Positions 6,420-14,060 of a stretch of 14,379 bases of DNA are shown piece by piece. The notes beneath the pieces are model-generated. The model was not told where the DNA came from. It did no database searches and saw nothing but the letters and a program-made list of their open reading frames with translations. Made by a program: the position numbers and the translations under genes. The DNA comes from an uncultured Sphingorhabdus sp. (GTDB taxonomy: Bacteria > Pseudomonadota > Alphaproteobacteria > Sphingomonadales > Sphingomonadaceae): NCBI GenBank assembly GCA_937873665.1, contig CALMYW010000301.1:1-14379 (forward strand), in the 5' to 3' direction. Numbering within the stretch: the first letter of the stretch is position 1; each line of letters opens with the position of its first letter.

Positions 6420-7346
6420 ATGTCGAACTTGACCGGGGAAGAAGCGCGGCCGTTGCGGATACAGCTTTTGCAGGAACAGCGAGCTGTTCAATGCGAACTA
6501 GATCTGGCCCGTGAATTGGAAGCCGTTTCCAGCCTGCTGGAAATGGGGCCTGGTGAACGATTTATCACCCAAGGCGCCTATGATGATGATCTCTATTTCA
6601 TCATTCGCGGTTCGGCTGAAATCATTACCAGTGGCCACAAACACGCACTTCGACCTCGTGGATGCCATGTTGGTGAAATGGCTTTGCTCGACCCAGGCTC
6701 TGGGCGCTCGGCGGATGTTGTGGCCGGGTTAAACGGGGCCGTCGTATTGAAGGTATCCGGCTCAAATATCCGTGAAATTGGCGAACGCCACTCGGTGCTT
6801 TGGCGCAATCTGGCACGAGAATTGTCAGAGCGATTGCGCGGACGCGATAGCCTGTTCGTGCCACCAAATGAGAAGCCAGCGATCTTCATCGCGTCTTCCG
6901 GTGCGGCCAAACTGGACCTGGAGCGAGTTGCAGATCAATTGCAGTCAGATGCGCGAGACGTCCGCCCGTGGAATGGTCCCGATATCTTTAGGCCTTCGAA
7001 TTTTGTGTTGGAAAGCCTCCTAGAACAGGCGCATTGCGTTGATTTTGCAATCATTATTGCAACTCCGGATGATCTGATCCGGAAAAATGTGAAAGGGCCT
7101 AAGCCCTCTCCTGAGGCTATGACAGCACGTGACAACGTGATGTTGGAATTTGGGCTGTTTGCCGGGGCACTCGAACGACAACGCGTTATTGTCATGCAGA
7201 AGGACGGAGTCGCGTTGCCCTCGGATCTGCAAGGTCTAACTGTCTGCCGCTACACCAATGATACCGAATTGGATTTCGAAACGCGGCAGATCGCGGCATT
7301 TATTGATGCGCTTGGACCTATCAAGCGCCTGTGCAAACGCGCGTAG
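6420..7346 (+). CDS. Cyclic-nucleotide-binding plus TIR-like effector (PycTIR-like)
   Basis: A 308-residue two-domain effector. Residues about 30-140 form a cyclic nucleotide-binding (CRP/CAP-like) domain: LEMGPGERFITQG, DDLYFIIRGSAEI, and the phosphate-binding cassette GEMALLDPGSGRSADV (85-100), with Glu86 and Arg96 at the ligand-contacting positions. Residues about 153-298 match the TIR-like domain of CAP12/Pycsar effectors (PF10137 type): PAIFIASSG start, VDFAIIIATPDD strand, and the hallmark ARDNVMLEFGLFAG (237-250), in which Glu243 is the expected NAD+-hydrolysing glutamate. Family knowledge: binding of the cyclic nucleotide triggers NAD+ depletion and growth arrest of the infected cell. 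It starts 6 bases after the E2-like gene, with AGGAAGG and AGGTG upstream, and is clearly in the same operon. It has no DNA-binding helix-turn-helix, so it is not a CRP regulator. Confidence 0.9.
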   Translation: MSNLTGEEARPLRIQLLQEQRAVQCELDLARELEAVSSLLEMGPGERFITQGAYDDDLYFIIRGSAEIITSGHKHALRPRGCHVGEMALLDPGSGRSADVVAGLNGAVVLKVSGSNIREIGERHSVLWRNLARELSERLRGRDSLFVPPNEKPAIFIASSGAAKLDLERVADQLQSDARDVRPWNGPDIFRPSNFVLESLLEQAHCVDFAIIIATPDDLIRKNVKGPKPSPEAMTARDNVMLEFGLFAGALERQRVIVMQKDGVALPSDLQGLTVCRYTNDTELDFETRQIAAFIDALGPIKRLCKRA

Positions 7347-7382
7347 CGGCTTGGGCGATGCGGAGCGAAAACAGCTTCCTAC

Positions 7383-7397
7383 GGGGCGCTGCGTCCC
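7383..7397 (+). terminator. Possible weak hairpin between convergent genes
   Basis: Between the convergent ends of the effector and the restriction-modification gene, GGGGCG pairs with CGTCCC-type sequence (6-bp stem, one G-T pair, 3-base loop). No T-run follows on either strand, so it is at best a weak or factor-assisted terminator. Confidence 0.2.
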
Positions 7398-7401
7398 TTG
7401 G

Positions 7402-10400
7402 TCACACAGGGGGAGCCAACGGCATCCGCGGTGGGGCTGTGCGCCACATCAGCGCCACTTCCTCGTCGGTGAGGCCATAGGCGCGCTCGACCATGGCGGC
7501 GAGCTTGCGCTCGTGTGCCATCAATTCGTTGCGCGCGGCGCGCGCGGGTTCGGTGGATTCGGCGAAGGCATCGCGTAACTGGCGCAGTTGCGTCGGGGTC
7601 AGTCCCTGCCGCTTCGGCAACGCCGCCTGCACCGCTGCAACGAAGCCGTCGCTATCGAGTTTACTGGCTTCGCGAAGAGTCGGCGGGATCGTTTTGGGAT
7701 CAAAGGTGTGCGCGATCCAATCGGCAATAGTAACGTCTGCACGGCGGACACCGTCCAATTCGATCCTTAATTGAGCTGACCGCTCTTCGGCTTCGTTCCT
7801 ATCTTCAGGAGAGACTGGCGCAAACGGGAAAGGACGAATGAACGAGTCCATGAAGCGAAGTGCTTCGTCCTTACCGTGCTGAGCCTTCCGCCAAGAGTAC
7901 CACCACATCAGAGGCGAGTTCAAAACAGACGGAATCCAGTGATCGTTTGAAGGAAGAACATAGGCAGTGTTGTTGATGAAGTGGTTCCCTTCATCGAAAG
8001 CAAAGCTATTTGACCACGTGATCTCCGTGTAAACGATCTTTGGTCCATCCATATTCGCGTAATAGGCACATGGTCGCAGCTCCCACCAAAACTTGCCCTG
8101 GTCCTCGCGGTGCCGCAGGCCCTTGTCCTTGCCTTCCCTCTTGAAGCTTTCGAGCGCCTTGAAGCGCTGGTGGATCGATGGGTAGGTCTGCGCGAAAATC
8201 GCTTCAGCTTCTGCCTCACCTGCTGCATTGGCCCAAGGCCAGGCATGATCGCCGCTGGATTTCATCACGATCATCCAGAGCCCCGCCCACTCGGGCAGCC
8301 AGCGCCCGATGTCCTGGCCGCGAAGGTATGGTCTGATGATTTCCGCCGCCGCAGGGTCGTCTCTGACCAGCCTGTCACGCGTCGCGGTATCAATAAGGAA
8401 CGCTTCGTTGAACCCGGTCTTGATTCCGTAAAGCGGGCTGACCCCCGCATAGTCTTCCAGCGGCATGCCGCGTTCGCGAATCTTTCGCAGCAGCGCAGCA
8501 ACCTCCGGCGGTTCGAGAACCCAAGCCTCTTTGGTCAGATCGGCGCGCCCGGCGCGATATGTTGCGGCTTGAACTGCTGCTGCAAGGCCTTCCCGCGGAA
8601 CCTCGTCGCGCGGGATCACCGCCAAGTCGTATTGTTCTGGAACGGCTCCGGCATCCGGCTTGCGCACGCTGATGACGCAGGGAAACACGTCGGCGTCGGG
8701 GAACAGATGCCGTGCATGGCCGAAATCAGCAAGGAATTCGATCCAGACATCTTCGGCGAACATGCGGCGCAGCTTTTCGGCATAACCGGCCTTGAGCCAC
8801 TTGTTGGTTACGACATAGCCCATGCGCCCGCCAGGCTTGAGCAGCTTGATCCCCTGCTCGTAGAAATAGACATAGAGATCGGCGGTGCCGGTGAAGGTGT
8901 CGAACGCCTTGGCTAGCGCCGGCTTGATTGCAGCGATTTCCTCCTGTCGAACATAAGGCGGGTTACCGATCACTGCATCGAAGCCACCGCTGTGGCTGGC
9001 TGACGAGAGATTGCCCCAAACGCCCGGGAACGCGACCTCCCAATGGAAAAAGCGCTGTTCGGTAGCGATTGCGCGGGCTTCGCGCACAAGCTGGTCGGCC
9101 AACGCCCGGCGGCGGTCGTCGGGGCGGTGGCTCGGCATCAGGCTGCCTTGAATTGGTTCAGGCCCGACAAGGCCCAGTTCGGTCCGCGCACCGGCTTCGA
9201 GAACCTCGATTTCTCCGCTAGCGATGCGGCTTGGATCGCCGAAAGTCCCTTCATGGACCAGCTTCATCGCCTCTGCCCGGTCGAACTTACGTTCCGCTTC
9301 ACGGGCATTGGCGACAGCGCGCTCAATTTTGGCCGTTTCCTTGTCCTTGGCCGGGCCGTCCGTCATTGCGGCAAGCCGCTTGTCGCCATCGGCCCGGATC
9401 GCGGCGGCAGTTTCGCGCGGACGGCGGACATTGGTTTCTAGCACGCCCATCAGATCATCAGCCTTGGCAAGGCTGAGCACGGCTTCGAGCGGCGCGCTGG
9501 TTTCGGCGATCGCAGCGAACAGGCTCTTTGACTGATCGACCTGGGTGATGTCGGTATCGGTCAGGCCCTCGATTTCTTCCATGTTGCGCACGACATTGGA
9601 GATCGAGGCGAGGTGCCGGTTGGAAATCAGTGCGCCGCGCTGCTGCATCCAGTCCACCGTCGGACGCACCCAGGCGCCGATCACACTGTTACCGCATCGC
9701 AGATGATGATCGAGGAACGACAGCGGCGCGCCGACGGTGAAGCTGTGCAGCCACAGTGCCACCTTTGCCAGTTCCACAGCCATAGGGTTAAGATCCACGC
9801 CATGGACGCAGCGCTTGAGCACCATGCGACGCACGATGTGGCGATCGTCGAGCTGTTCCTCCACGATTGGCCAGCCATGTTCGCGCGCATTGGCGACGAT
9901 CCCTTCGCGCAGTTCGACGATGCGAGCGACGAGCGGCGAGGCGTAACCACCATCGACCAAATTTTCTGCTTCGCCGATGGCAGTAAGTACCTTATCGGAA
10001 AGCCAGTCCACGAGGCTCACTAGGAAATGCCCGCTCCCCATCGCCGGATCGACGATGCGCAGCGAAAGTAATGACATGGCAGGATCTAGCGCGGAAAGGT
10101 CGGCACCTTTCGCACCGCTTTCGGCAGCGGCGACGAAAGCTTGCCGCCTCTCCTCGACCAGCGGGCCGACTGTCTTCTCGATGATCAGCGAAACCAGCGG
10201 TTCAGGTGTGTAGTAAGAGCCGGATCGATGCCGCGCTTCATTGTCCGAACGCGGGCGAACACTCCCTTCGCTGTCGATTTCGACGCCATATTCGAGGATC
10301 GATTCATAGATCGAGCCAAGCTGCTGCACCGAGAGGTCGCGATAGTTGATGTAGCGCAGCCGACCGTCTTCTTCACGGTGCGACAACGGCAGTATCACTT

Positions 10401-11574
10401 TGGCAAGCGTGGCATCCGACAGCTTGATCCGCCCGAGCAGCGGGTTGCCTTCGCTAGCAAACAGGCCACCGTTGTAGGGCGGGATGCCGAGGTCGTCGTT
10501 GCCGCGTGAAATTGCATCGAAAATGATTTCCAGCCGCGACCAAGATATGAAGCTGCGCGCCTGCAAGGACAGCTTGGCGGCTGCCTTTTCTGCAATCTCT
10601 TGGCGAAGCCTAGTCAGACTATATTCGGCATAGGGACCGCGCTCATCGGGGAGCAAGTTCCGATCTTCCGCGTAAAGCACGAACAGCAGCCGGTAGAGCA
10701 GGAACATCGCCGTCTGACGAACTTCGTCGGCATAGTGCTCGTCCAACACCGCAGGCCGCGACGGGTCCGCCAGCGGGATGGCTGTGATAAGCTCAGGAAA
10801 GACGGTATCGAAAACCGTGTCGGCAAGGTCTTTGCGGACCTTTTCCTCCCAACGCCGAGCTTCCTCAATAGCGATGAGGTGAAAACTACGGCCCTGCTCA
10901 CTCGGCAGGAAGGCGTCGCGCCCGAAAATCAGGACGAACAGGCGAAATGCATGCGCGGGTTCGATCGGTTCGTCGAGCAGATCTGGATGGCAACCGGGCA
11001 GGGCGAAAACCTTGCCAAGGTCAATCTCGAAAAAGTCTTCAGCTACTGAGAGCGCGTTCTGGTAGTACAGCCGCCAGTGTCGCCCGTTGGTGAGGATGCC
11101 CCATGGCATCTTGCCGTCGGCGACCACAGCTGCGCGGCGCAGGTAGTGCATAATCTGGGTGGATGGGATGCCTTGTTCAGCTGGCCCTTCGCGGTCAAGC
11201 GGCCGATTCCAACGCTTGGCTTCAACAAGCGCCGCGCCGTGGCGAAATCGTTGCCACGGCTCCAGGGTCTTGGCGCGCTCGTCAGACTCCGCGTCCGCAA
11301 AGAGCAGAGCATCGGGGACATCTTTGCGCCCCTTTGTTGTCATGTTTTGCTGGACCGCCTTGTGCTTCCAGCCAATTAGCTCGAGCAGCGGATAGATCAG
11401 CTGATCTTCAGTCTCCGCTTCGGTTGGCTTTCTGCGACCGCAATGCTCGCTCAGAAGAGCGCGTGCTCCCTCCCAGAGGGCGTCGAGCCGGTCGTTGCCA
11501 AGCTCGCGCCATTCGGAAGTTTCTGTGATTCCCTCTTTCAGCCAATCACGAGTAAATAAAGCGCCTTGGAACAC
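7402..11574 (-). CDS. Type IIG-like single-chain restriction-modification enzyme (PD-(D/E)xK nuclease + N6-adenine methyltransferase)
   Basis: A 1390-residue protein combining nuclease, methyltransferase and specificity regions. N-terminal nuclease: VPDALLF (PD at 87-88) and ALVEAKRW (E118, K120) form a PD-(D/E)xK pattern. A helical linker leads to the gamma-type adenine methyltransferase: GSYYTPEPLV (452-461), SAM-binding motif I DPAMGSGHF (509-517), GVDLNPMAVELAKVALW (592-608), and the catalytic IGNPPYV (NPPY at 871-874). A long helical insert (about 655-845) separates the motifs. The C-terminal ~400 residues resemble TaqI/Eco57I-type target-recognition regions. It should methylate adenine in one asymmetric site and cut unmodified DNA; the recognition site cannot be read from sequence. 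The start is GTG at 11574, with AGGGAGG 5 bases upstream. It resembles BREX PglX, but no other BREX genes are present. It is convergent with the Pycsar-like operon and in the same direction as the transfer genes. Confidence 0.88.
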   Translation of the reverse strand: MFQGALFTRDWLKEGITETSEWRELGNDRLDALWEGARALLSEHCGRRKPTEAETEDQLIYPLLELIGWKHKAVQQNMTTKGRKDVPDALLFADAESDERAKTLEPWQRFRHGAALVEAKRWNRPLDREGPAEQGIPSTQIMHYLRRAAVVADGKMPWGILTNGRHWRLYYQNALSVAEDFFEIDLGKVFALPGCHPDLLDEPIEPAHAFRLFVLIFGRDAFLPSEQGRSFHLIAIEEARRWEEKVRKDLADTVFDTVFPELITAIPLADPSRPAVLDEHYADEVRQTAMFLLYRLLFVLYAEDRNLLPDERGPYAEYSLTRLRQEIAEKAAAKLSLQARSFISWSRLEIIFDAISRGNDDLGIPPYNGGLFASEGNPLLGRIKLSDATLAKVILPLSHREEDGRLRYINYRDLSVQQLGSIYESILEYGVEIDSEGSVRPRSDNEARHRSGSYYTPEPLVSLIIEKTVGPLVEERRQAFVAAAESGAKGADLSALDPAMSLLSLRIVDPAMGSGHFLVSLVDWLSDKVLTAIGEAENLVDGGYASPLVARIVELREGIVANAREHGWPIVEEQLDDRHIVRRMVLKRCVHGVDLNPMAVELAKVALWLHSFTVGAPLSFLDHHLRCGNSVIGAWVRPTVDWMQQRGALISNRHLASISNVVRNMEEIEGLTDTDITQVDQSKSLFAAIAETSAPLEAVLSLAKADDLMGVLETNVRRPRETAAAIRADGDKRLAAMTDGPAKDKETAKIERAVANAREAERKFDRAEAMKLVHEGTFGDPSRIASGEIEVLEAGARTELGLVGPEPIQGSLMPSHRPDDRRRALADQLVREARAIATEQRFFHWEVAFPGVWGNLSSASHSGGFDAVIGNPPYVRQEEIAAIKPALAKAFDTFTGTADLYVYFYEQGIKLLKPGGRMGYVVTNKWLKAGYAEKLRRMFAEDVWIEFLADFGHARHLFPDADVFPCVISVRKPDAGAVPEQYDLAVIPRDEVPREGLAAAVQAATYRAGRADLTKEAWVLEPPEVAALLRKIRERGMPLEDYAGVSPLYGIKTGFNEAFLIDTATRDRLVRDDPAAAEIIRPYLRGQDIGRWLPEWAGLWMIVMKSSGDHAWPWANAAGEAEAEAIFAQTYPSIHQRFKALESFKREGKDKGLRHREDQGKFWWELRPCAYYANMDGPKIVYTEITWSNSFAFDEGNHFINNTAYVLPSNDHWIPSVLNSPLMWWYSWRKAQHGKDEALRFMDSFIRPFPFAPVSPEDRNEAEERSAQLRIELDGVRRADVTIADWIAHTFDPKTIPPTLREASKLDSDGFVAAVQAALPKRQGLTPTQLRQLRDAFAESTEPARAARNELMAHERKLAAMVERAYGLTDEEVALMWRTAPPRMPLAPPV

Positions 11575-11590
11575 ATATTCCTCCCTTGGC

Positions 11591-11603
11591 GCTAACGATT
11601 AGC
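11591..11603. promoter_or_regulatory. Inverted repeat just upstream of the restriction-modification gene
   Basis: GCTAA-CGA-TTAGC is a perfect 5-bp inverted repeat about 17 bases before the GTG start, next to the AGGGAGG ribosome binding site. It could be an operator or a small 5' hairpin in the message. No controller (C) protein gene is seen nearby. The repeat is observed; its role is unknown. Confidence 0.35.
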
Positions 11604-11694
11604 GGATCACTGAGATATTTACACCTGCTCTTCGCTTCGAACTCTTCATGTCCGACTTTTGTGCCGTTGAAACTCGAAGCCGAGCGATTTGCTG

Positions 11695-12075
11695 CTACCT
11701 GAAGAGGCGCTCACCGCTTTCCAATCGCCGTGCAAGCGCCTCAACAAAGCCTTCGTACCGTTCCTTCCCTTGCACTTGTGCAGCGGCATGCCCGCTGTCA
11801 GGAAGCGGAGGGTTGGCGGTCAACCAGAACCGGACGAACAGAGCCAGGGCTTCGGTCGTGATCTCGGTCTGTTCATCGAGCCGACCAAGGTGTCGATCAA
11901 TGCGATCTAGGCGACGGCTGAGTGCGGCTTCTAGCTGCTCCGAACTGTCCGGAGACATGAATGAGCGCAGCGCGGCCTCGACGATATCCGGCTGCCCAAC
12001 CCGCTTTCGCATCGCGAACTCTGAGAGCTGGTCGATCACGTCCGGCGGCAGACGAAAGGTTCGTTTCAACTTCAC
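11695..12075 (-). CDS. CopG-type ribbon-helix-helix protein of the transfer cluster
   Basis: A 126-residue protein with an N-terminal ribbon-helix-helix: basic strand MKLKRTFRLPPD followed by helices VIDQLSEFAMRKR and PDIVEAALRSFMS (residues about 1-41). The middle (about 46-75) is a likely coiled coil (LEAALSRRLDRIDRHLGRLDEQ), then a hydrophobic segment ALALFVRFWLTANPPLPD and a helix KERYEGFVEALARRL. Genes of this type commonly lie between traG and trbB in alphaproteobacterial Tn4371-like elements; the function may be regulation of transfer or accessory DNA binding. The start is GTG at 12075, overlapping the traG stop as GTGA. It ends abruptly after ESGERLFR, just where the cargo begins; I suspect loss of a short C-terminal tail, but cannot show it without homologues. 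Confidence 0.85.
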   Translation of the reverse strand: MKLKRTFRLPPDVIDQLSEFAMRKRVGQPDIVEAALRSFMSPDSSEQLEAALSRRLDRIDRHLGRLDEQTEITTEALALFVRFWLTANPPLPDSGHAAAQVQGKERYEGFVEALARRLESGERLFR

Positions 12076-14060
12076 ATATCGATCCCATCACTCAGGTCTA
12101 GCGAAGCCTGCCGTGCGCTGCGCACCATTGTGCGGCGAAGGCGCTCATTGTTGGCGGCCACTTGATCGACATCGGCTCCGTCGCCGTCTGAAAACTCGAA
12201 TTCCGCTGCGGGAGTCTTTGATCTCGCAACAACCTCGACATGCTCAGGCAATTCCGGCTCGCGCCGCAATCCGCCATTGGCGGAATCGAGCTTTCGGCGA
12301 TGCTCCTCTGCCAGGTCAGGGTCTGGCTGGACTGGTGGCAGCGCGCTCCAGTCATCGGCCGGCGCGGTGCCATGCCTTTGGCCACAGCTTGCCGGTGCTT
12401 TGGCCACGCGGGCCTGCAACCGCCGGTCGGAATAGTAGCGCGCCTTTTTTGCCTTGATCGGCGGTGCGCCCGACATGAGCACAACCTCATCGGTCTGGGG
12501 CAGCTGAAGGATCTCGCCAGGGGTAAGCAGCGCGCGCGCCGTTTCGGAACGCGAGATCATTAGATGGCCAAGCCAAGGCGACAGCCGGTGCCCTGCATAG
12601 TTCTTCATTGAGCGCTGCTCGGTGGTGGTACCCAAGGCTTCTGAGACGCGCTTTGCTGTGCGCTCGTCGTTGGTCGCGAAGGCCACGCGGACATGGCAGT
12701 TATCGAGGATGGCATTGTTCTGGCCGTAAGCCCGCTCGATCTGATTGAGTGATTGGGCAATCAGAAAGGCCTTGAGGCCGTAGCCCGCCATGAAGGCCAG
12801 TGCGCTCTCGAAGAAGTCGAGACGCCCCAAGGCCGGAAATTCGTCGAGCATGAGCAGCACCCGCTGGCGCTTAGTCGCCGGGTCAAACTCTTCGGTCAGC
12901 CGGCGTCCGATCTGGTTGAGGATCAGCCGGATCAGCGGCTTGGTCCGGCTGATGTCGGATGGCGGCACGACCAGGTAGAGCGAGGCGGGTCGGCCATTGA
13001 CGAGATCGGCGATCCGCCAGTCGGAATGGCTGGTGACCTTGGCAATCACCGGGTCGCGATACAGGCCGAGGAACGACATTGCCGTCGACAGCACGCCCGA
13101 TCGCTCGTTATCGGACTTGTTGAGCAGTTCACGCGCTGCGCTGGCGACGACCGGATGGGGGCCAGCCTCGCCCAGATGCGGCGTGTCCATCATCGCATAG
13201 AGCGTGTTCTCGATGGTCTCGTCGGGATTGGAGAGGAAGGCCGCAACACCAGCGAGCGATTTGTCGCCTCTGGCATAAAGAACATGCAGGATTGCGCCGA
13301 CCAGCAGCGCATGGCTGGTCTTCTCCCAGTGGTTGCGCTTTTCGAGGCTGCCTTCGGGGTCAACCAGGATGTCGGCGATGTTCTGGACGTCGCGTACTTC
13401 GTTGATGCCCCGGCGCACCTCGAGCAGCGGGTTGTAGGCAGCGGATTCGAGACTGGTTGGATCGAACCGCAGCGCCCGACTGAAGGTGCTACGAAACCCG
13501 GCAGTGATCTCCCAGTTTTCGCCTTTGATATCGTGGACGATCGCTGTGCCCGGCCAGGTTAGCAGGCTGGGAATGACAAGGCCAACGCCCTTGCCCGAAC
13601 GGGTCGGGGCAAAGCACAGAACGTGCTCTGCGCCGTCATGACGCAGATAGTTGTTCTGGAACTGACCGAGCACCACGCCGGTGTCTGCCAGCAGTCCGGC
13701 TTTGCGGATATCGTCGCGGGTCGCCCAGCGCGCCGTGCCGTAGGTGTTGGCATTGCGGTTCTCGCGGCCGCGCCAGACTGACATGGCAATGGCGACAACG
13801 ATCGAGGCGAACCCGCCCGATGTCGCGATCATCCCGCCGTGCTCGAAGATCTGCGGCGCATAGGCATCGTAGGAGAACCACCACCAGAACAGATCATAGG
13901 GCCGGTAAACCGGATGGCCGAACAGCGAGAACCATGGCGCTCCCAGCTCGGGCTGGAAGCCAAGCGCCGATGCGGTCCACTGGGTGGCCGCCCAGACGCT
14001 TGACAGGATGATGATGAAGACGGCTAGCACCTGGCCCCAGAGGATCTTCGCAGCGGACAA
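12072..14060 (-). CDS. traG: TraG, VirD4-family type IV coupling ATPase
   Basis: A 662-residue coupling protein that links the relaxosome to the mating-pair channel. N-terminal membrane segments are at about 9-30 and 76-96, and the NANTYGTARWAT motif (103-114) is typical of TraG/VirD4. The ATPase domain has Walker A APTRSGKG (151-158) and Walker B VLLMLDEFPALG (401-412). The motor domain continues through YGLKAFLIAQSLNQIERAYG to about residue 550. The last ~110 residues are polar and probably flexible. The start appears to be TTG at 14060 (MSAAKILWGQ), supported by AGGAG about 8 bases upstream and by the family-like N-terminus; an ATG just upstream is in another frame. The stop overlaps the CopG-type gene by 4 bases. 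It probably formed one transcription unit with trbBCDE before the cargo entered. Confidence 0.94.
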   Translation of the reverse strand: MSAAKILWGQVLAVFIIILSSVWAATQWTASALGFQPELGAPWFSLFGHPVYRPYDLFWWWFSYDAYAPQIFEHGGMIATSGGFASIVVAIAMSVWRGRENRNANTYGTARWATRDDIRKAGLLADTGVVLGQFQNNYLRHDGAEHVLCFAPTRSGKGVGLVIPSLLTWPGTAIVHDIKGENWEITAGFRSTFSRALRFDPTSLESAAYNPLLEVRRGINEVRDVQNIADILVDPEGSLEKRNHWEKTSHALLVGAILHVLYARGDKSLAGVAAFLSNPDETIENTLYAMMDTPHLGEAGPHPVVASAARELLNKSDNERSGVLSTAMSFLGLYRDPVIAKVTSHSDWRIADLVNGRPASLYLVVPPSDISRTKPLIRLILNQIGRRLTEEFDPATKRQRVLLMLDEFPALGRLDFFESALAFMAGYGLKAFLIAQSLNQIERAYGQNNAILDNCHVRVAFATNDERTAKRVSEALGTTTEQRSMKNYAGHRLSPWLGHLMISRSETARALLTPGEILQLPQTDEVVLMSGAPPIKAKKARYYSDRRLQARVAKAPASCGQRHGTAPADDWSALPPVQPDPDLAEEHRRKLDSANGGLRREPELPEHVEVVARSKTPAAEFEFSDGDGADVDQVAANNERLRRTMVRSARQASLDLSDGIDM

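Noticed and set aside
4079..7346. CBASS reading of the three-gene operon
   Set aside because: There is no CD-NTase (no nucleotidyltransferase GS...DxD pattern). The signal-making protein has class III cyclase motifs and the effector has a CAP-like mononucleotide-binding domain, which fits Pycsar better.
6420..7346. CRP-type transcription factor
   Set aside because: The CNB domain is followed by a TIR-like domain and not by a helix-turn-helix.
8110..8916. Long open plus-strand frames antisense to the restriction-modification gene
   Set aside because: No family motifs; the frame mirrors GC-rich codon structure of the minus-strand gene, whose methyltransferase and nuclease motifs are clear.
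7402..11574. BREX PglX or DISARM methyltransferase
   Set aside because: The methyltransferase core is similar, but no pglZ, brxC or DISARM helicase gene is nearby, and an N-terminal PD-(D/E)xK pattern makes a self-contained type IIG enzyme more likely.
12753..13562. 269-codon open frame antisense to traG
   Set aside because: It lies wholly within traG, which has intact Walker motifs, and its translation resembles no protein family I know.
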